Assembly (NCBI GenBank): GCA_030867875.1
Contig: JAOWCC010000019.1
Location: 36,127,976-36,191,975, forward strand
DNA from: Actinernus sp. WN-2022
Lineage: Eukaryota > Cnidaria > Anthozoa > Actiniaria > Actinernidae
Direction: 5' to 3'
Length of the DNA: 64,000 bases
The notes beneath the pieces were generated by a model. That model searched no databases and was not told the DNA's origin. It worked only from the letters and a program-made list of their open reading frames with translations. The first letter of the stretch is position 1. Every line of letters begins with the position of its first letter. Shown here piece after piece: positions 51,533-63,954 of this stretch. The position numbers and the translations under genes are program-made.

Positions 51533-54500
51533 TTAGACCGTTATGTCAGCTTCTGTATCGCTTTCTTCATTGTTTTCAAGTACGACAATTTGATCATAGT
51601 CTTGAAACTCATGTTGAGATGTGATGTCAACTTCAGTGTGCCTAAGAATTTGGTCATATTCCATTTGCTGTTCCTTGTGTCTTTCGAGCTTTTTCAAAAA
51701 TGCATACCTTTCATATGCTCTGTCTAAGTCGAAGTCTTTACCAGATTTTTTAGGGGTAGATACGTTGTGCTTGTTTTACATGGAAAGCTAAATTCTTCTG
51801 AAAACCTATCCAGGTTGCTAGCAACACCCAAATTAGTGCATTGGTTCTCATGGGATATGGGCAGAGGAAATATGTTAGTTTTCTTCTTTCCTTGTAAAGG
51901 AAATTCCTCATGTATTGCGGGAACCTCTATTATGTATGTTTTTTGTGGTTTTTTCCATGGCTGCTGCTTCCTGCTGTAGTCCTTCGATTGTTGCAGAAGC
52001 TAACTCTCTGCAGTCAACTCTGACAGCATTTAGGCCAACGTTTAGCTTGCTTAATATGTTCTTCTCTTGAAAGGCCATCCAACTGTTGTAGTGTTCTTCG
52101 TTGCTCTCTTAAAACAGTAAAGGAGTATATATTTCGATAAATAGTCTTACTCAATATTAGATCACATAATAGCTTTCCAGAGGATTAAGTGTGTTTCTAT
52201 GTCCAAATATTTTTGTTTTCAAAAACAAATTTCGCAAGCATCCTTGTTAGACAGTGATCTGAATTGGGACAGCAAACAGGCAAGCTTACTCAATCTTTCA
52301 GGCATCTCTATTTAAACCAAAATGTCATTGTTTTCTATTGTTTACCCTAACCACACATATTGACTATTATATCTTATTTGATAAAAAAAATTTAATTATC
52401 CATTATTATATTGAGTGTTTTTAACCTAGTAAATACATTGGAATACCATAGGTTTATTTACCAATTTGTGTATCTGAATACACAAGCCCACTGACTTCTC
52501 TCTGAGGTTCAGTTGCAGTTTCACTTGAACTGAATAGATATTCGATGCCACCGATGTCTGCTTCCCTCCATCCTCTAACCGTGAAATCCCACATCTTTCC
52601 TTGTTTCATTTTTTCTTTTTGCAACTTTGATAGCCGTAGGTGTCGCATCGACGTTCTCATCAACTGCACGTTATCTTGATACGTTATAACACGTTGTTTA
52701 ATCAGAGTCTTGTAGTGCTCTAATTGATTCTTTAGTACATCAGTTCTGTAAAGTACATAGCAACAAATTATAATAATTAAATGATAAATTTATATAGGTA
52801 ATAGCATGGTACATGTACATGTTAGTGGTATTTTGCATAAATACCACAAGTGATATTGCCAGTAAAATGACTTACAATGTGGAAAATGATTCAGACATTC
52901 CAAGATGTTGAAGAATGGAGATCATTGATGGGCCAGCCCCATAGCAAAGACATAGAAGGCCAAAAAGCACAGGAATGTCATTCCCTCCATGCTGATCTCG
53001 GATATCCATCAAAGAACCCAGGAGATGGACAGCAGCTTTCATTTTCATTGACTGGGTCTTTTTTGAGTTCCTGCTTGTATTGGATGAAAGCACAAGTTGT
53101 TCTAGCATGTTAGATATGGTTGGGCATTCCTCCCTCATTTTATCAACAAGTTTGCCAAAAAGCAAGGGATCAAAAAGGTCTAACAAGTCCTTATGCTTGT
53201 CTCGAAATCCAAGGTTGAGCATTTTTTTTGCCTTTGCTACTTCAATCTTTATTTCATTGCGCTCTGCTAGAGAAAGCAGACCACCTAAAAGACTCCCATT
53301 GTCTGTAATATCTTTATAAAGATTGATCAATTCCTGCTGCTTATCAATGATGGCATCTGCAGAACTCTGTGTTTCTCCAATTGTGTGTTGAAGTTGTTCT
53401 ACTTTGAGCAATAGTTCCTCTTGCTCGGATGTCATTCTTTGCATATCTCCAGACATTTTTTCAAATGTATCTTGCATAGAATAGAAACCTTTCAATATGT
53501 CGTTGAACTGAACAGGAAATTGTGATAATGAGGAATCTATAAAGAAGAACAGCTATAATTATCAATACCCCAACAGTTTGCAACTAAAATTTATAATAAC
53601 AACCTTAAAATTATTGCAATTTATGGTATCAAGCTTGCAGTTGAATACCGGACAAAGTGCACAATGGTGCAAATTTAGGTACCTGTATTTACAACACCTG
53701 AGAAATTTAACCGCCCTTTACATCTTGTTTGGGAACTTGTAGCACTGTCTGTGAATCAAGCAAAAAATAATAATGCATGTGCAGGAACCATGTGCAGTAC
53801 GTATCTCACAAAGAGAAAATAAAATAATGTAAAAGAACAACTCAAGGGAGCAACCTCAATGAAGATATTCATTTAGAATAAAGATATATTGTCAGTGCAA
53901 TGTTACATGCATGAAAAGCAGAATTCATCTTGACAACATGTCTTTTTTAAAGAGAAAATTTAGTGAGTGAGCCATTAAAATTTAATAATAAAAAACATAA
54001 TAACTAGAGTGCACACCAAAAATCCATGAAACAAGTATAAACAATCACTACGTAAACAATAAAAATAGCACTATTTAGTAGTAATTAATTAGTTTATTAG
54101 ATATTTCATGGGTTTATGGTGTACACTCTACTACAGTTACAAATACACACTTGTTGCCCATTGAGTTTACCTTTTCTAATCTTTGCTGTTGGTGAGACCT
54201 GCTCTTGTTCTGGATGGGACCTACAGCCTGGTTAATTAATAATAATAATTTTAGCTTTAGGTTATAATTTATTGTTAAAATATAAATTTTATAGTGGGCC
54301 ATGATAAGTATTGTCAGTATTACAGTATTATATGATGTGCAGCTTGATATATCTCTTGATGAATCTAGTAGCTCCCACCTTTGGCAGACAGTATTCTTAT
54401 CTTGAGACATATCGAAGCATAAATTGTGTACTAACCAGAATCAATACTGTGCATAGCCATAGGTTCATTTGTCTGTAGCTGTGTCTCCATTTTTTCAACA

Positions 54501-55217
54501 AAGGACAGTCCTTGGTAAAATGCCCTGTTGAAGGAAATGATGGTTGTGATTAACCGGCGGACAATCACAGTCATTGAAATGTTGAACTACTTACTCTTTT
54601 CGTTTTCCTTTGTGCTTTTGCTTTATTCCGTATAGCTCGGATATCATAGTCAACACGGCAAAGCGCTCGCTCTTTGCTCCTGGTAGTTCAATCTCTAGTC
54701 TCTGCAGTAACTCGTCAACTTGCACCTCAGTGGTTGGATTTCTCACAACAAGGCCCGAAAGCACTTCTTTCAGCTTCGTCTTAAAATGGTAACGCGACTG
54801 ATTGACTATTAAAAAGCAAATAAAAATTAAAAAGTAAGGCTAATTTCTCCAAGCAGTGGATGGCAAATTAAGAGATCCGAGCATTAAATATATACAAGGC
54901 TAACCTTTCCGTCTCGTTCCTCCTGGTGTGACGATATTGCTCCTAAAGCGACTGCTGGGTAAGTTATATTTTGTAACTTCTTGGGATTCTGTCGAGTTGC
55001 TAGTTTTTATTTCACTTCTTCGCTTTACATCTTCATAGTCACTACTCAACTTCTTCAACTCAGATGTTTTATTTTCGATTTGAATTCTCTTACTTTTAAC
55101 ATCTTTAAGGATCTTCTTGTGCTCTAAACTACACACAGGAACTTTAGAATGAACATATCGCGGTATTTTTGATTTTAACTTTCTCGTTTGGCTAGGGGAA
55201 TCTTCGCCGTCCGCCAT
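51533..55217 (-). CDS. eight-exon coiled-coil protein of the helicase transposon, unrecognised
   Basis: Exons on minus: 55217-54905, 54805-54595, 54524-54436, 54227-54171, 53748-53683, 53536-52876, 52745-52462, 52107-51533. Every junction is GT-AG and all phases fit through exon 7. ATG 55217 (MADGEDSPSQTRKLKSKIPR). Exon 1 carries a heptad-like helix; exon 2 a helical domain (VQVDELLQRLEIELPGAKSE); exons 4-5 are polar linkers; exon 6 is a long coiled coil (MQRMTSEQEELLLKVEQLQH) plus a helical domain (LLDLFDPLLFGKLVDKM); exon 7 is basic and helical. Exon 8 has two frame changes, each in a run of A (near 51945 and 51770), then an acidic end (LENNEESDTEADITV). I know no function. It starts 300 bp inside the right end. 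If the two A runs are miscounted, the gene is intact. Confidence 0.7.
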
Positions 55218-55429
55218 GGGTACGCCGCCAACACGAATATGTCACTCTGCTGGAGTCGGCGGGGAACTTTTGTCACATCTACAATTACTTAGGGTACCCG
55301 GGGTGAATTTCGGCGTCCATGTAGGTGAATTGGATGGCCCAACGGCTCGATTTTTTGCAGGCAACTCTTTCTCTTTTTCTCTTCCTCTCCCTAGGTTTTC
55401 TCCTCATTTTTACCACAGGAAGCCCAATT

Positions 55430-55517
55430 GTTTTCTTCGTCTCACTCGCCACAGGGATCCCAATCCGACAAATTTCCGGGAATTTTTTCCGAAGAGAGTT
55501 GCCTGCGGAGGAGGCTA
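55430..55517 (-). repeat. right inverted end of the helicase transposon
   Basis: CTTCGTCTCACTCGCCACAG, GGATCCCAATCCG ... GAAGAGAGTTGCCTGCGGAG GAGGCTA: reverse complement of 45854-45934 with about 10 extra bases. Confidence 0.85.
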
Positions 55518-55651
55518 GTATTATAGCTACATGTATAGTTTTTTATACTTTTGTCACTAAACTCTTTGTAAGCAGGCAAGGTCAACATCATTATATGTAC
55601 CAACTGAAATAATGGACTGATTTTGTTTGGTTATTTATGTTCAAAAGTAAT

Positions 55652-56850
55652 GCACCTATCACCGGCTGGTTGACCCCCGGGCTGACCAGGGGGATTGTAA
55701 AAAGGGTGGAACAATCTTGACGATTTTCCCCAGGGGAGGGGGAATCTTACAAGTCAAAGTCTCCTGGTATGAGGGGATCCTTTCGAATCAAGGGACTTGC
55801 TGACAGCAGTCTGGGAATGATTTTGTGATCAAAAACTCAATCCTGTACAAGCCAATTACCAGAAAAGAAGAAATTTATAACAATTCTACAACATAATTAT
55901 CACCTGTGTGATCCAAACTATGAAGTATTGAACTAAATAACTAAAAAGAGACAGAGAATGATGATGTCAGTGAGTGTTGTTTTAATATGAAAAAGGAACA
56001 GAACATTTATAGCTCTTGATTAAACAAAAGTTATTGAGAAATGATTCCAACGCATGCGTTAATATTTAATATTAATAGTAAATATTTAAGCAAAGTAAAA
56101 ACAGGCTGTCATACGAATACATTAGGGAGCACTGTATTATGTTCTTTTGTGAATGGTAGAAATGCAACCATAATTTTCGCGATCAGTTGCCACTCTTTTC
56201 CGTTTCTACATGAAGTTGAGTAGTTTTGTATTTTCGGTGTACGTGGCCGGAATTCTTTTCCATTTTTCTTATATATTTAATTAATACTTTGACGGCAAGC
56301 TGGCCGTTCCCGTATAACGCGATGTTCAATGTTTTGTGCGTGGTGCAGACAATAGAGAGAACTCAATCTACAGTCCTGGATATTCTAATTTTAACGGTAG
56401 TTCTGATAGTTGTGGTTGACACAATTATTGCCTTTTTTCCAATCAGGCAGTTGTCACTGATCTACTTGAATCACGTCGTTCATTTTTGCAGGAATGTGTC
56501 CCTGTAGCTTCAACCCGCAGTCTGCCATTGACTCTTTTCACTGCGGCGGTCATTTGGCGAGGCTTAGTTCTTGACTCTTCACCTCTCTGGTTATTTGGTG
56601 ATCAAAGCCGTTTCTTGATCGCTAAATTCCCCGTATTTTCCCGATATTATCAGTTGAAAAAGGCGATAAATCCCCGTGATTGTCGTTCATGAGATTACAA
56701 TCTAACCCCCCCTTTTCTTGGAACTTCAAACAAAGTTAAGCATTTTCTCTTACCCAGGGGCGAAACTTCCATTCAATCCCCTTGTATTCCCAAACATATC
56801 CCCCTGATCAGCCCGGGGGTCGACCCCTGGAGAAAGCCGCTGATAGGTCT
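55652..56850. mobile_element. 1.2-kb non-autonomous DNA element, GTAAT borders
   Basis: Ends are inverted: ACCTATCACCGGCTG and GTTGACCCCCGGGCTGACCA on the left against ACCTATCAGCGGCTTTC and GGTCGACCCCCGGGCTGATC read from the right. GTAAT lies directly outside both (55647-55651 and 56851-56855). Interior without a recognisable gene; the hydrophobic frame at 56226-56507 has no family resemblance I can see. Confidence 0.7.
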
Positions 56851-57347
56851 GTAATTACTTTGCAACTGCACAGTTCCTGTCTTTGATCCCTGGTTTTCCT
56901 GTGCATCATAATTGAAAATCAAATTTATCAAAGCAAACCACAATTGGAAATCACCATATGGTGACAGAAATTCATGATGTTGCAGAGAAAGAGACATCCA
57001 TTTTTAACCTAAATGTATAACAATGAAAACATTTTAATTGTTCATTTTATGTTTTGTTTGATATAGATGTTGCAGTTATTTTTTGATTTCAGTTAATTTT
57101 TATTTCTAACTAGTTTTTTCTCTCTAACTAACTAGGTTTAGAGCCCTTATTACCAGGTGAACCCCAGCCCTAGGCCATTGAAAACTCATTGTTTACCTGT
57201 GAACCCTAAATTAGTGACTTAGCTCTAACAACCCTAAATTAGTGAGCACCCATTATTGATGGTTAGGGTTTTAATAAATGTAGTGTTAGGCTTTGAATTA
57301 GTTCACAGGATCATTGAAGAAATGTTATGTTTCTCTGTTGTTTACTG
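56851..57347. other. gene-free spacer
   Basis: AT-rich. AACCCTAAATTAGTGA occurs twice near 57200-57245. No gene. Confidence 0.4.
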
Positions 57348-60300
57348 TAGTCCAGCTGTTATCGACCAAAAAAATGCTGAATTGTTCACTTTTGTGATAA
57401 AAGCATGAAACTTTGCACAATTACTTCTAACCATGTAACAAACAATTTGTGATATGGATCCAAGCTAGGTTAAGCTCTGGACTCGAGATCTGCGCATGCC
57501 CTAAAATCGCCAACATGGAAACGAGGCTGAAAATTTAATTGCCTAAAAACAGGCCTTAGAGTACAAAAATAAACTTGGAACTGATATATTAGTTGCATAC
57601 GTGGTATGCTGTGCTAGAAAATGTTTAAGATATGATCACGTGACCTTTCTTTGCAGATTTACGAATTTCGCTTGGGATACCTGTGGTGGAATGTCAAACA
57701 TAGATACATGGCGCTAAAATTAGCACTACTGAACACCCAGTTATCTTTTTTTATCATTTTCATGATAGAAAAAAGCTTTTAACATGTTTCCAACACTGAA
57801 ATGTTCTAACATCTTTGCAGTGTAAGTGAATTTGCCAACCATACATTCCATGCATTTGATTATTGTATTTGCTAATCATCATCAAAATGATATTTTGCGA
57901 ACCATGCACTCAACTTTTGTCTTGACTTTGCTGCATTTTACATATTTTCTTGCAATCTTGCTTAGCGGTTCCCTTTATGACTTTAAATCTCAATTTTTAA
58001 ATGGTAAAAAGCTGGTGACTAGTTCCCAGGCCACAAGCGGATTCCAATGGCAGCCCCCAGAAAAAGTTTAAGTTATACCTTTGAATACTATTAATGAAGT
58101 ATTTTTCAAAATGATTACGATAGTCATTAACAAGAAATTGCAAAATTTCAAGAACATAGCGATGAAAGACGACAAAACCGTTCATTTTGAAGAAAGGACT
58201 TTCATCTCGTGTTAATCATTGTTAAGAGTAAACCAGAAATTATTTAACATGTTTCAGTTACAAATATTCTATTGAGGCGCTATGGACTGGAAGCTGTGTA
58301 TCATTTGTCAAACCAAGACAGGAGAGCCGACTTTGCAATGCCCTGTAATTTCGAAAAGGAAAGATGTTGGAGCAAGCTATTCTTCATTTGCTAAAAACTT
58401 AGAAGAGTTTCAGAAGATTGGATCAGTTCCTGGAAATGTGAACGACGAAGAGCTAAATGATGGTCAGGGAATAGAGCAAACCCTTAAAGAAAGAAAGGCC
58501 AGGTGGCACAAGACTTGTCGAAATGCTTTTAGTAATGCAAAGCTGGAGCGAGCGTGCAAAGAAAAGGAAACATGAAAGTACAATTGAAGAGGTAAACAGC
58601 CTCCTTGAGACGGAAAACACTTCCAGCCCCGTCAAGGCCAGGCGCTCCAGTATTCTAAGCAGCACGTCGAGTAACCACTGCTTCTTTTGTGATTCAAGCG
58701 ATATCCCAGAAAATCTTCATGCTGCTTCGACTCTTGAGGTTGATAGAAAAGTCAGAGAATGTGCATTTCTTGTTAACAACAACAGGCTGATTGGTAAGCT
58801 GGCATCGGGGGACATGATCGATAGCAATAGAGGCAAAGTATCATGGAAAATGTTTAGTTGGTCTGTACAATCAAGCTAGAAAACTGAAATTAACGCGAAG
58901 CTCACAAAACACGTCATCGTATGAGCCTATAGATAAAGAGGAAACTTGTTGCTTTTATTGATGAGAGTCTTGAAATTGAGAAACCAGCTGTGTTGAAGCT
59001 ATCAGATCTCGTAAAGTTTTATTCTTCAAAGCTCAGCGAACTACTCGGGGAAGAGCAACCTGGGATTAATGCCACAAGACTGAAGGCTCGTGTACTAACT
59101 GCCTTTCCAGACCTTACTGCACACACTCAAGGACGAGAGGTTATTTTGGTCCTCAGCCGTGAAATCGGAGGTGTTTTACTCGAAGCTAAGAATAGGGACT
59201 CTGAGGCATTTGCTTAGCAAAAGCAGCAATGATTGTAAGGAAAGAAATTCTACAGGCGAAAAACTCTTTTACTGGACCATTTGCAGCCAACTCCCAGAGA
59301 GATGCAGTTCCAGCCTCACTTCTCACTTTGATAGATATGATAATGAGAGCCAGAAGTGCCTTGCTGTTGCTCAGTTGCTAGTTTTTAACAGCATATCAAG
59401 ATTTCGAGACAAATCCGGCAACGCCTCTGGTATTACCCACCACACTCACCATGCATGTTAAAAGCAGAGAGTGCCCGCTGCCCATTTATGTAGTCCTTAA
59501 GATCCATGGAGCGACAAGAGACAAATCGCTGATTGAAAGCTTTTATAAGTTTGGGTTGTGCATATCCTATGACAGGCTCCTTCCCATCTCTACCGACATA
59601 ACAAACAGCGTTATTGATAGATATGATAAGGACGGTGTAGTGTGCCCCTCAAAGTTACGCAGTGGTATATTTACCACTGCAGCGGTTGATAATATCGACC
59701 ACAACCCGAGTTCCACCAGCGTCCACGACTCATTCCATGGGACAGCCATCTCCTTGGCACAGCATCCAACCACCAAAAAGCCAGGAACAGAGAGATCCAC
59801 CGATGTGTTCGATCCTGATATAAGAAGCTCAACATCGAAGAAAGTCACCCCATTGCCGTCGTACTACACCGATGTACCACCGGTAACTCTTCCCTCTTCG
59901 GACATTATTGTTCCTGACATCAGTGCTCAGTTGGTACCTGAACCAGATTCTAATGCAACCTCTGAGGAGAGTGATCGAGAAAAAGACTGGTTGGAAAACA
60001 CTAGGCAACTTCTAACAGAGGAGCTAAAAGGAGATGACATCGTGTCATGGGCAGCATACCGAGCATCCAAGTCAACACTATCATCCTACCAGCCGGCATT
60101 AGTATCGTTGCTGGCCATGTTCACCGAGAATACCCACTCACTCGCCATGATTGTACATGCCATCAGTGTCACCGTCAGCCGTCAAGCACTTGAATCCAAC
60201 CCAAATCCACGTTGTTGCGGTTGATCAGCCGTTGTTTGCTTTGGCGAAGCAAATTCAGTGGACATTGGGCGGTGCATATGATGAAGATCATGTAGTTGTC

Positions 60301-62735
60301 ATGCTGGGGGATTACACATTGAGATGGCGGCCTTCAAAGCACTTGGCAAGTGGGTCCTTGGAAGCAGATGGACAGAGTCGCTGACAAATGCGTCAGTCGC
60401 ATCGGCGGGTGTGGCAGATTCTTTCCTAGCTGCAAGCCACATAACGCGACCAAGTGACAGCAGTCAGTCTCCGTATTCTAATGAGGAAAGCATATGAAGA
60501 ATACAGTAAATCTGATGAGATTGACGAGCCAGTCCGATCGTTTGATGAATGGAGAAACGAGAAGATGAAGAAGTGTCCGCAGTTTCTCTACTGGGCCACT
60601 GTGCTGGATTTGGAACTTCTTTGCCTCCAACTCGTGAGAGCTTTCCGAGAGGCTGATTTTCCTTGTATCTTAAAGCTATCCGAGAAATCCTGCCATGGAT
60701 GTTTGCTCTGGACAGCTATAGCTATGCAAGATGGCTTTCTGTGCATTACCGAGACATGTGCGAGCTTCGATTCCTGTTAAGCATCCAGATGTTTATGCTG
60801 AGTTCCGTAAAGGCTCCGTAGTTCACAAGACGAAGAGGTTATTCTCGTCAATCGCCCTAGACCACGCCCATAAGCAAGTCAATGCTGTCGTGAAAGGTGA
60901 AGGAGGTGCTGTCGGGTTGACCGAAAACCCTGCTGCCCTGAGAAGATGGATGGTCGCTGGTCCAGAGCTTGCACGAATGGTTGGAGAATTTGAGGAAGTC
61001 ATCTCCGCTAATGAGAGCCAGAACCACCACGAGCAAAAACCAGCCATCCAAAGTTCCTTCGCTGAAGATGTAGTTAACCTAGTGTCCTCTATCGACGAGC
61101 TCGGCAGTCCGTTCAAAGAGGTTGGAGAAGATCTTACAGCCCTCCACACAAAAGACATCATGGATGAAGAGGTTGTGCACACAGTTAGAACCGCAAGACG
61201 GATAGGAGAGCAACAATGCAAAGCGAGACTTGAGGACAAAACCGAGCTTCTAACAGACACCCTCAAAAAGAATAATCTACCCACATTCGACACCAAAGAA
61301 AAGGAGGTTGTGTCAAAAGATAAGGCCAAAGTGATGGTGTTAAAGGAAGACTGTGCCCTGTTCTCGAGACTCTACATTGCCTGTCAAAATCGCGACAGAA
61401 ACCTTGAAGACTTCTTCAAGTTTTAGAATCAGCCATGGCCGCCTTCGCTCTCACAGATGGGGCAACTCCGAGGAGGAACCAGCCAGTCAGTGGAGCAACC
61501 GAGAGTGGATGCAATCATTCTAGATGGAGCCGTTGTGGTCCAGATGCTCCAACCCAAAGCCGTTAGCACCTTCGACGAGTACTTCAACTCCATATTTGCG
61601 CCTTACATCGTTAGGCAACTGGAGCGATTTGTGGTACTCCTATACGACCGCACGAGCAGCCTCAGTAAAGTCAACGAAGTCAGGCAAGAGCTTTTCTCAA
61701 GAAATGCGAGATCCCTCAACAACATCCCTCCCACTCAAGCATCATTAGTACAACATGTCAAGAGAGCTGTCTTCCAAGGTGGTTATATATGGGGCCAGAC
61801 CCTGTTAAAGAAGCCCACGTTATCGAGTGCCTCCTAGATGGGGATGGCAGCTTGAAAGTGGTCGCTGGGTGCCTTACTAGACGACACTCTCGCAAGCCAA
61901 GGACTCCTGCTATGAACTCATTCGATGTGGATGCAAAGTTGGTTGTCGAGGGCGCTGCAAATGCCAGAAAGCTAATCTTACCTGCACTGGGTTGTGCAAC
62001 TGCAGAGGCAACTGCAACTAGCTATGGGATGCCTAGAGTAGCAAGTAGAAAGGTTTAATTGACTGTGTTCAATTGCCAAGAACATCCTTGTTAATTGTTG
62101 AACAGTTTTGACCAGCTATCTCAATAGCTGAGTGTAAATACTATTGACCGCCACGTAGAGAACCCGATTAAAGACGAAAGAAAAGGCTTATCAGGAAGCT
62201 ATATAGAATTTGTGGTTCAAAGCACTTACGTACTTAGCCTGGAAAGCCTAAAATGCAACGGGAGGATGATGCATGCATAGACTTTAGGCCATTTCAGGGA
62301 TGGCAACATGTGAAAAGCTTTTTTCTTTCATTAAAATGATAAAAAAAGATAACTGGGTGTTCAGTAGTGCTAATTTTAGCGCCATGTATCTATGTTTGAC
62401 ATTCCACCACAGGTATCCCAAGCGAAATTCGTAAAACTGCAAAGAAAGGTCACGTGATCATATCTTTAACATTTTCTAGCACAGCATACCACGTATGCAA
62501 CTAATATATCAGTTCCAAGTTTATTTTTGTACTCTAAGGCCTGTTTTTAGGCAATTAAATTTTCAGCCTCGTTTCCATGTTGGCGATTTTAGGGCATGCG
62601 CAGATCTCGAGTCCAGAGCTTAACCTAGCTTGGATCCATATCACAAATTGTTTGTTACATGGTTAGAAGTAATTGTGCAAAGTTTCATGCTTTTATCACA
62701 AAAGTGAACAATTTTGGTCGATAACAGCTGGACTA
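57348..62735. mobile_element. 5.4-kb DNA element with about 450-bp inverted ends
   Basis: 57348-57795 and 62290-62735 are reverse complements almost throughout (for example TGGATCCAAGCTAGGTTAAG on the left, CTTAACCTAGCTTGGATCCA on the right). The outermost bases are TAGTCCAGCTGTTATCGACC. TA borders both ends; no longer duplication is clear. One long gene on plus fills the interior. Each arm contains ATCACGTGACCTTTCTTTGC, so both arms carry the same possible promoter. Confidence 0.85.
58282..62058 (+). pseudogene. long mobile-element protein, cnidarian-type, broken in several places
   Basis: Starts ATG 58282 (MDWKLCIICQTKTGEPTLQC), with Cys pairs that look zinc-binding. Islands in shifting frames: HCFFCDSSD and VDRKVRECAF (58680-58770); a frameshift near 58840; KLSDLVKFYSSKLSELLG (59000) and AHTQGREVILVLSREIG; then a 257-codon frame with KDGVVCPSKLRSGIFTTAAV, DNIDHNPSSTSVHDSFHGTA and VSWAAYRASKSTLSS (59451-60224); VDQPLFALAKQIQWTLG; EEYSKSDEIDEPVRSFDEW (60480); GEGGAVGLTENPAALRRWMV, ARMVGEFEEVIS and LFSRLYIACQNRDRN (60731-61426); a C-terminal LDGAVVVQMLQPKAVSTFDE (61500); and ECLLDGDGSLKVVAGCL near the end. 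I recognise the protein type from cnidarian genomes, where it is probably a transposase of a long-inverted-repeat element, but I cannot name its superfamily or its catalytic residues. At least six frame breaks. Confidence 0.6.
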
Positions 62736-62950
62736 TGTAGTGAGTTAGCCCTAAAACCCAAAATAACCAGAAGAAAAAGACGAAATAGGAAGAAAAAAAG
62801 AAAATGGTTAAAACAATTAACTAGGGATTATTTTGGATTAACTTAGTATCTAACTGCATATATGCATATTTTGATGAGATTGTGAGGGACTGGGTACTAG
62901 TAGCACTATCATATATAGTAAATAAGTAGAGGGATTTCACATTGATCACT

Positions 62951-63012
62951 TGGTGGCGCATTGGTTAAGGATTGGACCAACAGATCCAGTATGGTAATTG
63001 AATATGGCAATA
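62951..63012 (+). repeat. tRNA-like fragment, possible SINE head
   Basis: GGTGGCGCATTGGTTAAGGA fits the Pol III A box of a tRNA (TGGCNNAGTGG type); TAATTGAATATGG, about 45 bases on, is a poor B box. Typical of a decayed tRNA-derived SINE. Not a functional tRNA. Confidence 0.35.
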
Positions 63013-63583
63013 TAGTTAATTAAAGCAATGTACCACTGCATGTGTGGGGAGTTATGGGGAGAGGGGTAGGGGAAGGAAGTGATAAAGGAAGAGAGAGGTA
63101 GGAAAAGACAGGGGGAGGGGAGGATGAATATATTTTTAGTACCCCAAAAAAAATACTAGTTAGAAAAAAATAACTGCAACATAGACGTGATGAGTTCAGT
63201 TATAAAGTACATCCATAAACAAAACCCTTTTGAAAGCCAAGCTATGTTCACACAGTATGCCTGTGTTGCAAGCTTTGTCTTATTTTAATGATCTCAAAAT
63301 CGACTACCAAAATTGGTGTACTCCCATGGACAGTCAAGTTAAGAAAAATATTGTGCTGAGACTTACATTACCATAACTTTTTTCAGCTGATACTTGATGT
63401 GATCTGAATATTATGTATTATGAGGAATATGTTCCTGTGTTTGTCGCAAGAATTAAAGATTAGAAATGTTGTAGAGCATTAAAAAGAAACAGAGGAAATG
63501 GTAAGAGTGTCCAAGATGTAAGCTTGTCTCTTATATGATATGACAATGACAATACTAATAATGCATGTGTTGCAGTTTATATT

Positions 63584-63667
63584 GACTTCCCTTGACCCTG
63601 GGTCAAATCAAACTTGTCCATCTTGACCCTGAGTCAAATGAAACTAGTTCAACTTGACCCTGCAAGG
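63584..63667. repeat. tandem repeat with TTGACCCTGGGTCAA palindrome, about 2.5 copies
   Basis: CTTGACCCTGGGTCAAATCA, CTTGACCCTGAGTCAAATGA and CTTGACCCTGCAAGG, spaced about 32-34 bp. The first is a perfect palindrome made of two GGGTCA-type half sites, like nuclear-receptor sites. Confidence 0.6.
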
Positions 63668-63954
63668 CTCAAAATTAAAACAATGTTCAAGTTGCAAATT
63701 TGTGACTGAATAAGTGCGAGTTATGTAGTCGCAATGTCTATATTTTTGGTCACTAATAAGAAATAATGGTCAGTGAAAAGACAAAACTGCTAAATAATTT
63801 CTAGTCAAATTATCCTCGAGGACTGTGCACACCTATAGGCCCCCTGAGGCAGAACCGACCTTTACTCAGAAGTAGTTAAATCATCTTGAGCACTGTGTGC
63901 ACCAGCCGGAGGGGGCCGTAGAGAGCCAGGTTTTTACATTTTGCATTTTTCATC

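Larger units (their letters stand above)
45854..55517. mobile_element. 9.66-kb DNA transposon with RecQ helicase, ankyrin and coiled-coil genes
   Basis: GTATTATAG (9 bp) abuts both ends exactly (45845-45853 and 55518-55526). Inverted ends start TAGCCTCCTCCGCAGGCAAC, then TCTCTTC and, after a short variable stretch, CGGATTGGGATCCCTGTGGC and GAGTGAGACGAAG: over 75 bp shared. Genes: RecQ-like helicase on plus near the left end; ankyrin-repeat protein and an eight-exon coiled-coil protein, both on minus. Shorter copies of the same ends occur inside it (48230-48274, 50768-50982, 51264-51362), its presumed MITE derivatives. A 9-bp duplication recalls Mutator-type elements, but I recognise no MULE transposase. 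Confidence 0.85.

Noticed and set aside
56226..56507. Hydrophobic small membrane protein
   Set aside because: Lies in a non-coding inverted-repeat element, shows no family resemblance and follows AT-rich composition.
57348..57352. TA border as proof of a Tc1/mariner element
   Set aside because: TA alone is weak evidence and the protein shows no Tc1/mariner motifs.
60823..61329. 168-codon minus-strand frame
   Set aside because: Shadow of the long mobile-element protein on plus.
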